Position numbers and translations under genes: made by a program | Assembly: GCF_003268275.1 (NCBI RefSeq) | Contig: NZ_QLYR01000012.1 | Coordinates: 1-64,000, forward strand | Source: Hydrogeniiclostridium mannosilyticum | GTDB taxonomy: Bacteria > Bacillota > Clostridia > Oscillospirales > Acutalibacteraceae | DNA: 64,000 nucleotides | Direction of reading: 5' to 3' | Shown here: piece by piece, positions 51,622 to 59,743 of the stretch | Position numbering within the stretch: the first letter of the stretch is position 1 | How the letters are laid out: each line of letters starts with the position of its first letter | The notes under the pieces: model-generated | The model's input: the letters and a program-made list of their open reading frames with translations, nothing else | The model's database searches: none | Told to the model about the DNA's origin: nothing

Positions 51622-52834
51622 TATTATCCCTCTTTTCCTCCACTTTAGCCAACAGCGTTCCGTCCGAAAGAATGATTTCCAGGCGCTCCCCTCTTTCCAC
51701 ATCCCGGGCACTTTTTAGCGGCTGATGGTCTCTTCCGTAAACAACGGAAAACCCTCGCCCCAGTACCGCCAGCGGGCTCAGTGCCTGCAAATGCTCAGCC
51801 GCCTGCTGCAGTTCTTTTTTCTTCTCGTCGGCAAGCGCCTGTTCCGCACGCTGCAGCTGCTCCCATAGAGCCGCAAGCTCCTCCTTTTTCTCCGCCGTGA
51901 GCAGCTCCGGCCTTTGCAGCGGACTTGACAGCAGCAAGTAATCCAGCCTTTGCCGCTGAGACTCCAACATGGCTCGTAAATTTTGTGCCATTCTTCGCTG
52001 CTGATAGCGCAGCGTAAATAAAATTTCCGTCTGCTCCGGTACAGCCAGCTCGGCAGCCGCAGAGGGCGTCGGCGCACGTACATCCGCCACAAAATCACAG
52101 ATTGTATAATCCGTCTCATGGCCGACAGCCGAGATTACAGGAACCCGCGAATCCGCCACAGCTCTGGCTACACTTTCCTCATTAAAGGCCCATAGATCCT
52201 CCAGTGAGCCGCCGCCGCGGCCAATAATGATGATCTCTACGCCACCATACCGGTTCATTTGCCTTAACGCCCGTACCAGCTGAGGGGCCGCTCCCTCTCC
52301 CTGTACCAGCACCGGGCAGAAAACAACCTCAGCGACCGGAAAACGCCTGGCCAGGATGGAGAGAATATCGTGCACAGCCGCCCCGGTAGGCGAGGTAATT
52401 ACGCCGATCCGCTGCGGATAGAGCGGCAGTGTTTTTTTTCGCTCCTGGGCAAACAATCCTTCTGCTTCCAGCTTTTTCTTCAGCTGTTCATAGGCCATAT
52501 TCAAGGCACCGAGGCCGTCCGGCTGCATATCCTCTGCATAGATCTGATACTGCCCGCCAGCCTCATAAATGCTGACTCTGCCCCGCACCAGAACCTTCAT
52601 ACCATTTTCCGGCACAAAACGCAGCCGTCTGGCATGCTGTGCAAACATTACTGCCTTTACTACCGCCCGGTCATCCTTCAGGGAGAAATAGAGATGCCCG
52701 GATTTATAGTGATTGGTAAAATTAGAGATTTCACCCACTACAAAAATCTGGGACAGCAGCGGGTCCTCCTCCATTTTAGAGCGCAAATAGGTGTTTAATT
52801 GTGAGACCGTTACCGTAAGAAAGCGATCCGCCAT
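51593..52834 (-). CDS. xseA: Exodeoxyribonuclease VII large subunit
   Basis: A 413-residue subunit of the single-strand-specific nuclease active in both directions. It has an N-terminal OB fold (LTVTVSQLNTYLRSKMEEDP..VVGEISNF), the catalytic domain (GVITSPTGAAVHDIL, IIIGRGGGSLEDLWAFNEE, PVISAVGHETDYTICDFVADVRAPTPSAAAE in parts) and a C-terminal coiled coil. It is translated with xseB. Confidence 0.95.
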   Translation of the reverse strand: MADRFLTVTVSQLNTYLRSKMEEDPLLSQIFVVGEISNFTNHYKSGHLYFSLKDDRAVVKAVMFAQHARRLRFVPENGMKVLVRGRVSIYEAGGQYQIYAEDMQPDGLGALNMAYEQLKKKLEAEGLFAQERKKTLPLYPQRIGVITSPTGAAVHDILSILARRFPVAEVVFCPVLVQGEGAAPQLVRALRQMNRYGGVEIIIIGRGGGSLEDLWAFNEESVARAVADSRVPVISAVGHETDYTICDFVADVRAPTPSAAAELAVPEQTEILFTLRYQQRRMAQNLRAMLESQRQRLDYLLLSSPLQRPELLTAEKKEELAALWEQLQRAEQALADEKKKELQQAAEHLQALSPLAVLGRGFSVVYGRDHQPLKSARDVERGERLEIILSDGTLLAKVEEKRDNNGNQQNDDL

Positions 52835-52840
52835 TGCTCA

Positions 52841-53785
52841 TCACTCATTTCCCATTATATGGTTTAATCGAAGCGAAGCCAGCAAGGCAACCCCTGCAGC
52901 ATTATCTGAAGAAAAATCGGGCTCCGCAAATTTCGCCTGATATTTCCGGCTAAGCCGCTCCCTTAAGATGGAACAGCCGCTTACTCCCCCTGCAAAAAGT
53001 ATAGGTAAGCCCGGATGCTTTTCCGTCAGCGCCGCTGCCATTGCATCCAGCGCCGCGTGAACAGACAGCAGGCAATACAACGCCACATCCTCTTTTGGGG
53101 CGCCCTCCCGCAGCAATTTTTCACACTGGTTCTGAACACCAGAAAGAGAGCAGTTCCCCCCTTTCATGGATGCCCTCGGGCGAAACTCGGCCTTTGAGGC
53201 AAGCGCCAGCGCTTCCATTGCACGGCCCGACGGAAAAGGAAGCCCCAAAAGCCCGCCGACACGGTCAATTGCTTGTCCGGCCTTTAAATCCAGCGACGTT
53301 GCTGCAATATCCGCCCGCAAAATCCCCTCCGGGTCCGGGGTTACCCGGACGGCTTCCGTCGTACCTCCCGACACATGAAAGGCCAGAAATGGCCGTTCCA
53401 CCCATTCCATACAGCCCGCCGAATAAAGCGCCGCAGCGATATGGCCGGCCTGGTGCGAAAAATAAAACAGGGGAATTTTCAGTGCCGCCGCCAGGGAGCG
53501 CGCCACACCCGTCCCCACCGTGAAGCATGGCATATAAGAGCCCGCCTGATCCCGTGGGCGGGAAGAAACGCCCACGGCTCCAATGCAGCCGTCCGACTCC
53601 TTCAGCAAGGCCTCCACCAGCTCCGGCAGCTGCTGAACATGATGAAAAACCGCATCGCTCTGGCGCAGGCCGAGCGCTCCTTCCCGTACCGGCAACAGCT
53701 TCTTTCGCTGCAAAATTCCTTGTTTACAGTATAACGCGGCTGAAGTCGTATAATTGCTGGTGTCAATTCCCAGACAGTCAGGCAT
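52841..53785 (-). CDS. Kae1/TsaD-like protein (peptidase M22 family paralogue)
   Basis: A 314-residue ASKHA-fold protein. LGIDTSNYTTSAAL at the start, FSHQAGHIAAAL with the metal-binding HxxxH, HVSGGTTEAV, and LFAGGVSGCSILRE match the TsaD/Kae1 family. It is shorter and more divergent than true TsaD (about 335-345 residues), and it sits in the xseA-nusB neighbourhood where Clostridia carry this paralogue. It may have a separate, undefined role. The ATG at 53785 overlaps the nusB end by 8 bp; a GTG three codons earlier is also open. Confidence 0.82.
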   Translation of the reverse strand: MPDCLGIDTSNYTTSAALYCKQGILQRKKLLPVREGALGLRQSDAVFHHVQQLPELVEALLKESDGCIGAVGVSSRPRDQAGSYMPCFTVGTGVARSLAAALKIPLFYFSHQAGHIAAALYSAGCMEWVERPFLAFHVSGGTTEAVRVTPDPEGILRADIAATSLDLKAGQAIDRVGGLLGLPFPSGRAMEALALASKAEFRPRASMKGGNCSLSGVQNQCEKLLREGAPKEDVALYCLLSVHAALDAMAAALTEKHPGLPILFAGGVSGCSILRERLSRKYQAKFAEPDFSSDNAAGVALLASLRLNHIMGNE

Positions 53786-54185
53786 GCTTCTCACCCAGGG
53801 CTTTATCTAGTGACCCTAAAACCCCGTTGATAAACGGAGCATCCTCCGCCCCGCCGTATTTCTTTGCCAGCTCTACCGCCTCATTAATAGAAACACTGTT
53901 CGGGATTTCCTCCTCAAACAGAATTTCATAGACAGACAGCCTTAGGGTGGAAAGCGCTACCTTGGACAAGCGCCCGATTTTCCAGCCGCGAATATATTTT
54001 TCTATCATCTCATCGATTGCGGCCTCATGGTTTTCGACCCCCTGCGCCAGGCGTTCGGCAAAATCATCCACCAATAAGTCGCGGGATAAGCCTGCGGAGT
54101 CAATCAGGTCCTGAGTCGGCTCGTGGTTGATGGTTCGTTCAAATACCAGAGCAAACGCCTGCTCTCTTGCTTCGCTTCTTTTCAT
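53778..54185 (-). CDS. nusB: Transcription antitermination factor NusB
   Basis: A 135-residue all-helical RNA-binding factor (KRSEAREQAFALVFE, ...VALSTLRLSVYEILF, ..SVSINEAVELAKKYGGAEDAPFINGVLGSL) that pairs with NusE/S10 at boxA during rRNA transcription. It has its own promoter at 54276-54305 and a terminator-like hairpin between that promoter and its AGGAGGG ribosome site. Confidence 0.95.
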   Translation of the reverse strand: MKRSEAREQAFALVFERTINHEPTQDLIDSAGLSRDLLVDDFAERLAQGVENHEAAIDEMIEKYIRGWKIGRLSKVALSTLRLSVYEILFEEEIPNSVSINEAVELAKKYGGAEDAPFINGVLGSLDKALGEKHA

Positions 54186-54208
54186 TAAAAGCCCTCCTGC
54201 CAGTCAAC

Positions 54209-54237
54209 AAAAAAGCCCTCCACTATGGTGGAAGGCT
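54209..54237 (-). terminator. Terminator-like hairpin in the nusB leader
   Basis: On the minus strand AGCCTTCCAC and GTGGAGGGCT pair (one mismatch) around a 3-base loop, followed by six T. It lies downstream of the nusB promoter and about 20 nt before the nusB ribosome site, so it may act as an attenuator. Confidence 0.7.
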
Positions 54238-54275
54238 ACTGAATTACCGTTTAATTTTCAAGCGTCCACATAGTT

Positions 54276-54305
54276 ATTATACCACACAAGCACAAACCGG
54301 GGCAA
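54276..54305 (-). promoter_or_regulatory. nusB promoter
   Basis: TTGCCC (54305-54300), 18-bp spacer, consensus TATAAT (54281-54276) on the minus strand. Confidence 0.65.
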
Positions 54306-54320
54306 CTTAAATTTTATTAC

Positions 54321-54365
54321 GAAGAAAAAGCCCTTTGGAAACGGTTTTCCCGCTTCCAAAGGGCT
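54321..54365 (-). terminator. Terminator of the spoIIIA operon
   Basis: AGCCCTTTGGAA and TTCCAAAGGGCT form a perfect 12-bp stem with a 13-base loop, followed on the minus strand by TTTTTCTTC. It starts 23 bp past the spoIIIAH stop. Confidence 0.88.
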
Positions 54366-54387
54366 ATGGCTGCCTGAAGGCCGTCCA

Positions 54388-54954
54388 TTATTCACTTTCT
54401 ACAATCTTAATCTTATCATAGGTGATACCGGATTGACCCGCGACAATATCCTTGATGACAATGGCATAGTTCTGGTCGTTATCTCCCCGTTTTACCACAA
54501 CGCTGCACTCACCGTTCTGAATAAACACCACACAATCCGGGAAGCCCTTGGCCTTAATCAAATTTTCGATATTATCCTCCTGCAGCATATTCTCCGCCAT
54601 TGCCTGCGCCTTCGCCAAGGCTTCCTTTTTCACCTCATCGCTGCTCTCTGAATTTTTCAGGGCTTCCTCCAGCAAGGTCTTTGCCTCGTCTCTGGATTTC
54701 TGGCGTGATAGCCGCGCCTGTGAAAAATAATCGCTGCTGGCCGGCGATCCGCTTTCCGCTCCTGCAGCGGACTCTGTGCCCGAGCTCAGCGCCGAACCGT
54801 TCACCAGCTGCGCCTCCCCGATATTTTTTTCCGAATTTACCGCATTAGTAGCCAGCAGGTCGTCGTTGCCTGTGAACTGCCAATTTAAATATACCGCCGT
54901 TCCTAAGGCAACCACTAAAGCCGCCAAAATAAGCTGCCGCTTTCCGAAACCCAT
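54388..54954 (-). CDS. spoIIIAH: Stage III sporulation protein AH
   Basis: A 188-residue protein with one N-terminal membrane helix (about 7-26), an acidic coiled region, and a C-terminal ring-building domain (AENMLQEDNIENLIKAKGFPDCVVFIQNG) of the YscJ/FliF type. In the mother cell it spans the intermembrane space and locks onto forespore SpoIIQ to form the feeding channel. Last gene of the operon. Confidence 0.93.
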   Translation of the reverse strand: MGFGKRQLILAALVVALGTAVYLNWQFTGNDDLLATNAVNSEKNIGEAQLVNGSALSSGTESAAGAESGSPASSDYFSQARLSRQKSRDEAKTLLEEALKNSESSDEVKKEALAKAQAMAENMLQEDNIENLIKAKGFPDCVVFIQNGECSVVVKRGDNDQNYAIVIKDIVAGQSGITYDKIKIVESE

Positions 54955-54982
54955 AAATTGCTCCTCCTGTACCTAATGATAT

Positions 54983-55543
54983 TTATTTTGCTTTTATTAC
55001 ACACACCTTTACAGATGTGATATTCAACGCTGTTGTAACGGCGTCAATAACGTTTTGCTGCACAACCGGGTTATCCGCCCCCGAGCAGACCACAACCACC
55101 CCTTTGACCACGGGCTGAACCTCCGTCACCTTTATGGCCCGCTGGTTGCCATTTGCATCCTTTACAATAATATAATTGGTCTCGCGGTTATCATTGGCGT
55201 TGCTCTGCGCTGTCTGCGTGCTGATTTTCTCTTCCGTCGCATAGACTTGCTCGGCGTCTTTTTCCAGCGTCACCAGAACCGTGGGATCCCCTACGCCCTC
55301 TATTTTCCCCAGCAACCCCTCCAAGCTGCTTTGCAGCTGCTGCGCGTAATCCTCCGCAGAAATCTGCGAAACGCAGGATTCCTCGTTTTCGCTTTTACCG
55401 GTGGAATCCAAAGAAAAAAAAGAGGAAAGGCAGATCAGTCCTATACCGACAAGCCCTATCACCAAAACCACCTTTCGCCCCATAGGATTTTCTGCAATTT
55501 GTGCCAGCATTGTTTTTGCCTTATCCGTTTTCTTCTCCGCCAT
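54983..55543 (-). CDS. spoIIIAG: Stage III sporulation protein AG
   Basis: A 186-residue protein with one membrane helix (about 24-44) and an extracytoplasmic ring-building domain (LEGLLGKIEGVGDPTVLVTLEKDAEQVYATE, EVQPVVKGVVVVCSGADNP, in parts). In Bacillus SpoIIIAG forms a large ring in the mother-cell-forespore channel. Its start overlaps the end of spoIIIAF by 23 bp. Confidence 0.94.
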   Translation of the reverse strand: MAEKKTDKAKTMLAQIAENPMGRKVVLVIGLVGIGLICLSSFFSLDSTGKSENEESCVSQISAEDYAQQLQSSLEGLLGKIEGVGDPTVLVTLEKDAEQVYATEEKISTQTAQSNANDNRETNYIIVKDANGNQRAIKVTEVQPVVKGVVVVCSGADNPVVQQNVIDAVTTALNITSVKVCVIKAK

Positions 55544-56009
55544 CGACGGTCACCTCCGTTTGCAGCCCCAGTACTGAGGAGAGATGCTCTTGTGCGTGGA
55601 TAATATGCGCTTCCTCTCCGGAGGCCAGTACCACAATGACCTTATTAATTACTATGCTGCTTGTTTCATCTATATCCATTATTACAGAGACATTTTTACA
55701 ATTAATTTGTAATTTACTCAATTCCGCTGTAACCAGGCTGCGGATGCTCTGCTGTGCAGCGCTTTGAAGCTGCTCATCCACCGTACTGCTAAGCCGGTCG
55801 TCCGGTTCTGCCTGTGACTGCTGCTGAAACAGCGCTGAAAGCTGCGGGGCAATGTTAGCGACCGGCGCCACCATTACACACAGAAAAAAAGCGCCCGTCA
55901 CAAATTTTGCCATTCGTTCCATTGAGCCGCCGGGCAGTAAATATTGCAGCAGCGCCGCAATTAAAGCAGCCATACAAATAGCCAAAGACCATGCGCGAAC
56001 CGCACTCAT
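55521..56009 (-). CDS. spoIIIAF: Stage III sporulation protein AF
   Basis: A 162-residue protein with two N-terminal membrane helices (about 7-25 and 34-52: MERMAKFVTGAFFLCVMVAP) and a C-terminal soluble ring-building domain. The start at 56009 (MSAVRAWSLAICM) has GGGAGGG upstream and overlaps the spoIIIAE stop as ATGA. Confidence 0.92.
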   Translation of the reverse strand: MSAVRAWSLAICMAALIAALLQYLLPGGSMERMAKFVTGAFFLCVMVAPVANIAPQLSALFQQQSQAEPDDRLSSTVDEQLQSAAQQSIRSLVTAELSKLQINCKNVSVIMDIDETSSIVINKVIVVLASGEEAHIIHAQEHLSSVLGLQTEVTVDGGEENG

Positions 56010-57175
56010 GCCGCCGTCCCTCCCCCGAGCATCAACATTACCACACTGGAAATCGTCAGCACCGCCATTGTGCACAGCAGAATCGCCAGCAGTGTTTCCA
56101 TCACCTTACCCGCCGCCGATAGCAAATCCGTGATTTCCTTGAGCTCAAAAATCTGCCCAATGCCCACGCAGACCCAAAGTGTCAGCTGCCACAGCACGCA
56201 TTCCAAAAGGACCGGCAGAAAAAGGGCGCCCTCTGCCAGCAGCCCAAAGGCAGTTACCCCGGATTTAATCATTTTTACGCAGCCTGTAATAGTTCCCAGC
56301 GCTTCCCCTAAGGCCCCGCCAACTACCGGTACAAAGCTGCTAACCATAAAACGTGCCGCGCGGGCGCCGGTGCTGTCCACCGCCGATGTCACCAGGCCGT
56401 GAATGGTTAGCAGCCCGGAAAATATCGTCATGCAAAACGTAAGAATCCACTTGACAGCTTTGGAAAAGGAGTTGCTGATGCCGCTTAGATTCACACTCGG
56501 CGATACCGTACCGACAACAGAAAAGGCCAAAAATATATTCATCAACGGAGCCAGGATCGTGGAGGACAGCAGAGTAACAGTATTGCCGACTGCCACCATA
56601 ATCATTTGGAAAGAGCCCGCTCCTGCCGTCTGCCCGGCAGCCAGCATAATCGCTGCCAATACCGGCACACAAGCCAGCAAAAAGCCTGCCGCCGTGTTAA
56701 TAACCACTGTCACCTTTTCAATGCATGCCACCAGCGGCTGCACCACCAGTACACAGATGCAGAGGGTTCCAACCAGACCGGCAACGCTGCTCATCGTGCG
56801 CTCCTGAAAGGAGCTTTTAACCCCGTTCATAAAAGCACAAAGCAGAATTACAGCCACAACGCTCAGGGCAACCTTCAGCGGGTTTTTCGAGGCTTCTCCA
56901 ACCATACCGGCAACCTGATTATAAAGCGCCTCCGGTGTGATGGAGGTAATACTAGCCCAATCCGCGCCCTCCACACCCAGGCCGCTCAGCGCACTGCGCG
57001 TCTCCTCAGGCAGAGCAGCGGGCAGGTCATTAGCCCCGCTTTCTTCCATCTGCTGTTCATAATACCCCTGCAGATCCTCATCTAGTCCAAGATCCTCTGC
57101 ATGGACGCAGGGGGCCGCGACCAATAAAAAAAGAAGAAAGAATAAAAGAAAGAGCACTCGTCTTTTTTGTTTCAT
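56006..57175 (-). CDS. spoIIIAE: Stage III sporulation protein AE
   Basis: A 389-residue polytopic protein with a signal peptide-like start (LFLLFFLLFLLVAAPCVHAEDLG), an extracytoplasmic segment, and about seven membrane helices from residue 100 on (SSFVPVVGGALGEALGTITG is a conserved block). It is thought to be a transport-like component of the SpoIIIA complex. It overlaps spoIIIAD by 4 bp. Confidence 0.94.
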   Translation of the reverse strand: MKQKRRVLFLLFFLLFLLVAAPCVHAEDLGLDEDLQGYYEQQMEESGANDLPAALPEETRSALSGLGVEGADWASITSITPEALYNQVAGMVGEASKNPLKVALSVVAVILLCAFMNGVKSSFQERTMSSVAGLVGTLCICVLVVQPLVACIEKVTVVINTAAGFLLACVPVLAAIMLAAGQTAGAGSFQMIMVAVGNTVTLLSSTILAPLMNIFLAFSVVGTVSPSVNLSGISNSFSKAVKWILTFCMTIFSGLLTIHGLVTSAVDSTGARAARFMVSSFVPVVGGALGEALGTITGCVKMIKSGVTAFGLLAEGALFLPVLLECVLWQLTLWVCVGIGQIFELKEITDLLSAAGKVMETLLAILLCTMAVLTISSVVMLMLGGGTAA

Positions 57176-57561
57176 TTTCCTATCAATGACGCTGCAGTGG
57201 AGGCGATGGACTCAAAGAGCGGCAGCGCCAATAGCAACACTGCAATTTTTCCTGCAATTTCTACTTTGGAGGCAAGCGCATTTTCCCCTGCATCGCGGCA
57301 GGAGTCAGCCGCAAATTGGGCAATATAGCACACGCCAAGGGTTTTAAACAGAATCAGGGCATATTCTCCAGAAATACCCGAGATGGAAAACAGTGTTTCC
57401 ATCTGCTGAAGGATGGGCGCCACCGTCTTGAGCAATTCGATTAAAATAACAGCGCCCGCTACAATTGAAACAACAACCCCAAGCTCACTGTTGTAGCGTT
57501 TAAGCATAACGGCCAGCAAAGCGGCAATTAACGCCAAAGCGGCGATGGCGGCAATATTCAT
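57172..57561 (-). CDS. spoIIIAD: Stage III sporulation protein AD
   Basis: A 129-residue membrane protein with four hydrophobic helices (LKRYNSELGVVVSIVAGAVIL, ISGEYALILFKTLGVCYIAQFAADSCRDAGE, in parts). It forms part of the membrane core of the SpoIIIA complex together with AC and AE. Confidence 0.94.
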   Translation of the reverse strand: MNIAAIAALALIAALLAVMLKRYNSELGVVVSIVAGAVILIELLKTVAPILQQMETLFSISGISGEYALILFKTLGVCYIAQFAADSCRDAGENALASKVEIAGKIAVLLLALPLFESIASTAASLIGK

Positions 57562-57573
57562 GACGACACCCGC

Positions 57574-57768
57574 CTACAGGCCGAAAATGGACTTTACCGC
57601 TTCAAACAGGGCATCGATTTGCTGAATAATCATCATTAGTACTACAATTAGTCCCGCCAGCGTCGTCATCATTGCCTGTTCCTCCCGCCCGGACCGAATC
57701 AGGAGCTGGTTGAGCACCGCAACGATGATGCCGACCGCGGCGATTTTAAAAATCAAATCTACATTCAT
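57574..57768 (-). CDS. spoIIIAC: Stage III sporulation protein AC
   Basis: A 64-residue protein with two membrane helices (LIFKIAAVGIIVAVLNQLL and a second at 33-55) and the conserved SGREEQAMMTTLAG loop. It lies 12 bp before spoIIIAD. Confidence 0.94.
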   Translation of the reverse strand: MNVDLIFKIAAVGIIVAVLNQLLIRSGREEQAMMTTLAGLIVVLMMIIQQIDALFEAVKSIFGL

Positions 57769-57785
57769 TTTGTTCCTCCTGTTTT

Positions 57786-58274
57786 TTAGCCAAGCAGCAG
57801 GGCGGCGGCAATTCCGCCAAAAATGCCAAGCAGCAAATAAAGCTTCGCTTTTTTCTCCTTCTGGCCTCTGGCCTCTTTCAGACGAACCTGGAACAGGTCG
57901 GTATAGAGCTCGCAGTGGGCAAGCTGCCCACTGATGTCCGTCGTCCCTAAACCCACGCCAAAATCCTGCAGAAGCCTTCGGTCCTCGGCATTAAAACCTG
58001 CAGCCCGGCTTGCTTCCTCCCGCCATACAGAGAGAAAGGCGGCGCCCTGCTCCAATTTTTCAGCACAGGCCTTTAAAAATTCAAATTTTTCACCATGCCG
58101 GCGGATGATTTCATCCAAATGCGTCTGCGAGAAACGAATTTCAGTGGTCATCACCTGAAGAAAGCTTAAAAAGTCCTCCAGCCGCCGTTCCCGCAGGATC
58201 AGCTTACGCGACTCCAGCAGGCCACACAGGCTCCCCGCCGCTATCAGAAGAATAGTTCCGATGAATTTGAGCAA
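57786..58274 (-). CDS. spoIIIAB: Stage III sporulation protein AB
   Basis: A protein of about 162 residues with membrane helices at both ends (KFIGTILLIAAGSLCGLL and YLLLGIFGGIAAALLLG) and a helical middle (LIRERRLEDFLSFLQVMTTEIRFSQT type). It resembles type II secretion F-like proteins. The frame is open to an ATG at 58298, but a TTG at 58274 (LLKFIGTILL) preceded by GGGTGA matches the usual start better. Either choice overlaps the spoIIIAA 3' end by 70-95 bp, which is unusually long. Confidence 0.88.
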   Translation of the reverse strand: MLKFIGTILLIAAGSLCGLLESRKLILRERRLEDFLSFLQVMTTEIRFSQTHLDEIIRRHGEKFEFLKACAEKLEQGAAFLSVWREEASRAAGFNAEDRRLLQDFGVGLGTTDISGQLAHCELYTDLFQVRLKEARGQKEKKAKLYLLLGIFGGIAAALLLG

Positions 58275-59217
58275 GAAGATCACCCGCCTTACATACACCT
58301 GTCACTGTCCCCGGGCTGCTGCGTTCCCCCAAAAACGCAACTGTTCCAAAGGCTCCTGTTTCCAGCAGCCGTACAGCCGGCCTTCTATGCAGCAGCTCCT
58401 CGGCAGATCCGGCGTGAATAGTGGAAACCAACGTCACCCCAGCGTTCAACCCCTGCTCCACAGCAGAGACATCCTCCATGCCGCCGAGCTCGTCACAGAC
58501 AACAATGTCCGGTGAAAGGGTTCGTACAGCCTGTAAAATCCCCTCCGCCTTGGGGTAACCGTCTAAAACATCGCAGCACAAGCCCAGGTCGTTCTGCGGT
58601 ACGCCGATGCATGTGCCGGCCAACTCACCCCGTTCGTCGACCACGGCAACCTTACGGATAGGACCGCTTCGCCCACTGCTGAGCTCCCTGGCAAGGTCCC
58701 GCAGCAAGGTTGTCTTGCCTGTAGCGGGCGCGCCGGCAATGAGCAGCCCGTGCGCCCATCTGCCCTTCATCTGCCGTAAAAGCTCCTGTGCGCATCCCGG
58801 TATTTGGCGGGCAATTCTGAAATTCAGCGAAGAGATATCCCGCAGGGAGGCGATTTTTCCATCCTGCAAAACTGCTGTTCCGCCAACGCCAACCCGGTGC
58901 CCTCCCCGCAGCGTTATGTAGCCGTTGCGTATTTCATCCTGATGGCTATAGACAGAATAGCTGCAAATGGCACGGAAGGTTTCTAAAATATCGTCGCGCG
59001 TGGCTGTCAGCATTTCCTCGGCCGGATAACAGAGGATTCTACCCGCCCGGCTAAAAAAATAAATTCCCTTATTGCAATAGAGGCAAACCGGACGGCCTGT
59101 ACGCAGCCGGATTTCCTGTGTCTGCCGTTTAATATCCTCCGGTATCCTGCGCAAATGCTGCTTAATCGTCTCCGTTATCGGTTCTATAATCCGGTCAAAA
59201 CGTTCTTCCATATTCAT
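58204..59217 (-). CDS. spoIIIAA: Stage III sporulation protein AA, ATPase
   Basis: A 337-residue AAA+/secretion-type ATPase. Walker A is GAPATGKTTLLRDLA, Walker B DIVVCDELGGMED, with VVDERGEL between and the sensor STIHAG after. It powers the SpoIIIA channel from the mother cell. The C-terminal tail after GDLLAQIHRN reads into the spoIIIAB region and is probably a dispensable extension. First gene of the operon, which is under sigma-E in Bacillus; I could not identify a confident sigma-E promoter by eye. Confidence 0.95.
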   Translation of the reverse strand: MNMEERFDRIIEPITETIKQHLRRIPEDIKRQTQEIRLRTGRPVCLYCNKGIYFFSRAGRILCYPAEEMLTATRDDILETFRAICSYSVYSHQDEIRNGYITLRGGHRVGVGGTAVLQDGKIASLRDISSLNFRIARQIPGCAQELLRQMKGRWAHGLLIAGAPATGKTTLLRDLARELSSGRSGPIRKVAVVDERGELAGTCIGVPQNDLGLCCDVLDGYPKAEGILQAVRTLSPDIVVCDELGGMEDVSAVEQGLNAGVTLVSTIHAGSAEELLHRRPAVRLLETGAFGTVAFLGERSSPGTVTGVCKAGDLLAQIHRNYSSDSGGEPVWPAGVA

Positions 59218-59743
59218 TCACCCTTGTCCTCGTTTTCTAACACATAGATATGGACAATCCCTTTTACTTAGAACTGAAATCCTGCACTTTCTTCATTTTG
59301 CAGAGAACGCCGCCCAATTATCCAGCTACAGCCGCTAAGTGGCAGAAGGATTGCCTCTCGCTGCCAACCACATATAAAAACGTTTTTTAACAAAAGATCA
59401 GATTAAATCGACAAAATATACTTGTATGTTATATTTGTTTTATTTATTCTGTTGACAAGCAATTCTCTTCATCCCGGGCCCATCCCTTTCTATAATTTTT
59501 GCCGTTAAGCTTTTTGGCAGCGCGCGGCACTCAGAACGAGTGAACGGTAAAGCTGTAAGGAGTAAGGGAGAGCTCAAACAGGTACTCCATTTAAAAGGAG
59601 GTGCTGTTTAAAAGAAGCAAACGCTTGGCTCCAATCCCCAACAAATGGGGACGCAGATCTTTTCAATTTGTTGAGGCTTCTCATGGTCCCTGAAAAACAA
59701 GCTTTCAGACGGAACAAAATCTTTATTGAGGAAGTGATATCAA
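59218..59743. other. Long non-coding gap between divergent genes
   Basis: No gene is seen. A consensus TTGACA (59452) and TATAAT (59491) are 33 bp apart and so do not form a standard promoter. AAAAGGAGGTGC at 59594 has no good frame behind it. AGGAAGTGATATCAA before 59744 is the ribosome site of the next gene. Confidence 0.5.

Noticed and set aside
59452-59496. TTGACA and TATAAT before the glycosidase gene
   Set aside because: The boxes are 33 bp apart, so they do not make one promoter.
59600-59700. GCAAAC ... GGGGACGCAG, resembling the core of a c-di-GMP-I (GEMM) riboswitch before the secreted glycosidase
   Set aside because: The two blocks are spaced too far apart, the GNRA loop is missing and no match to the 3' half of the motif is visible.
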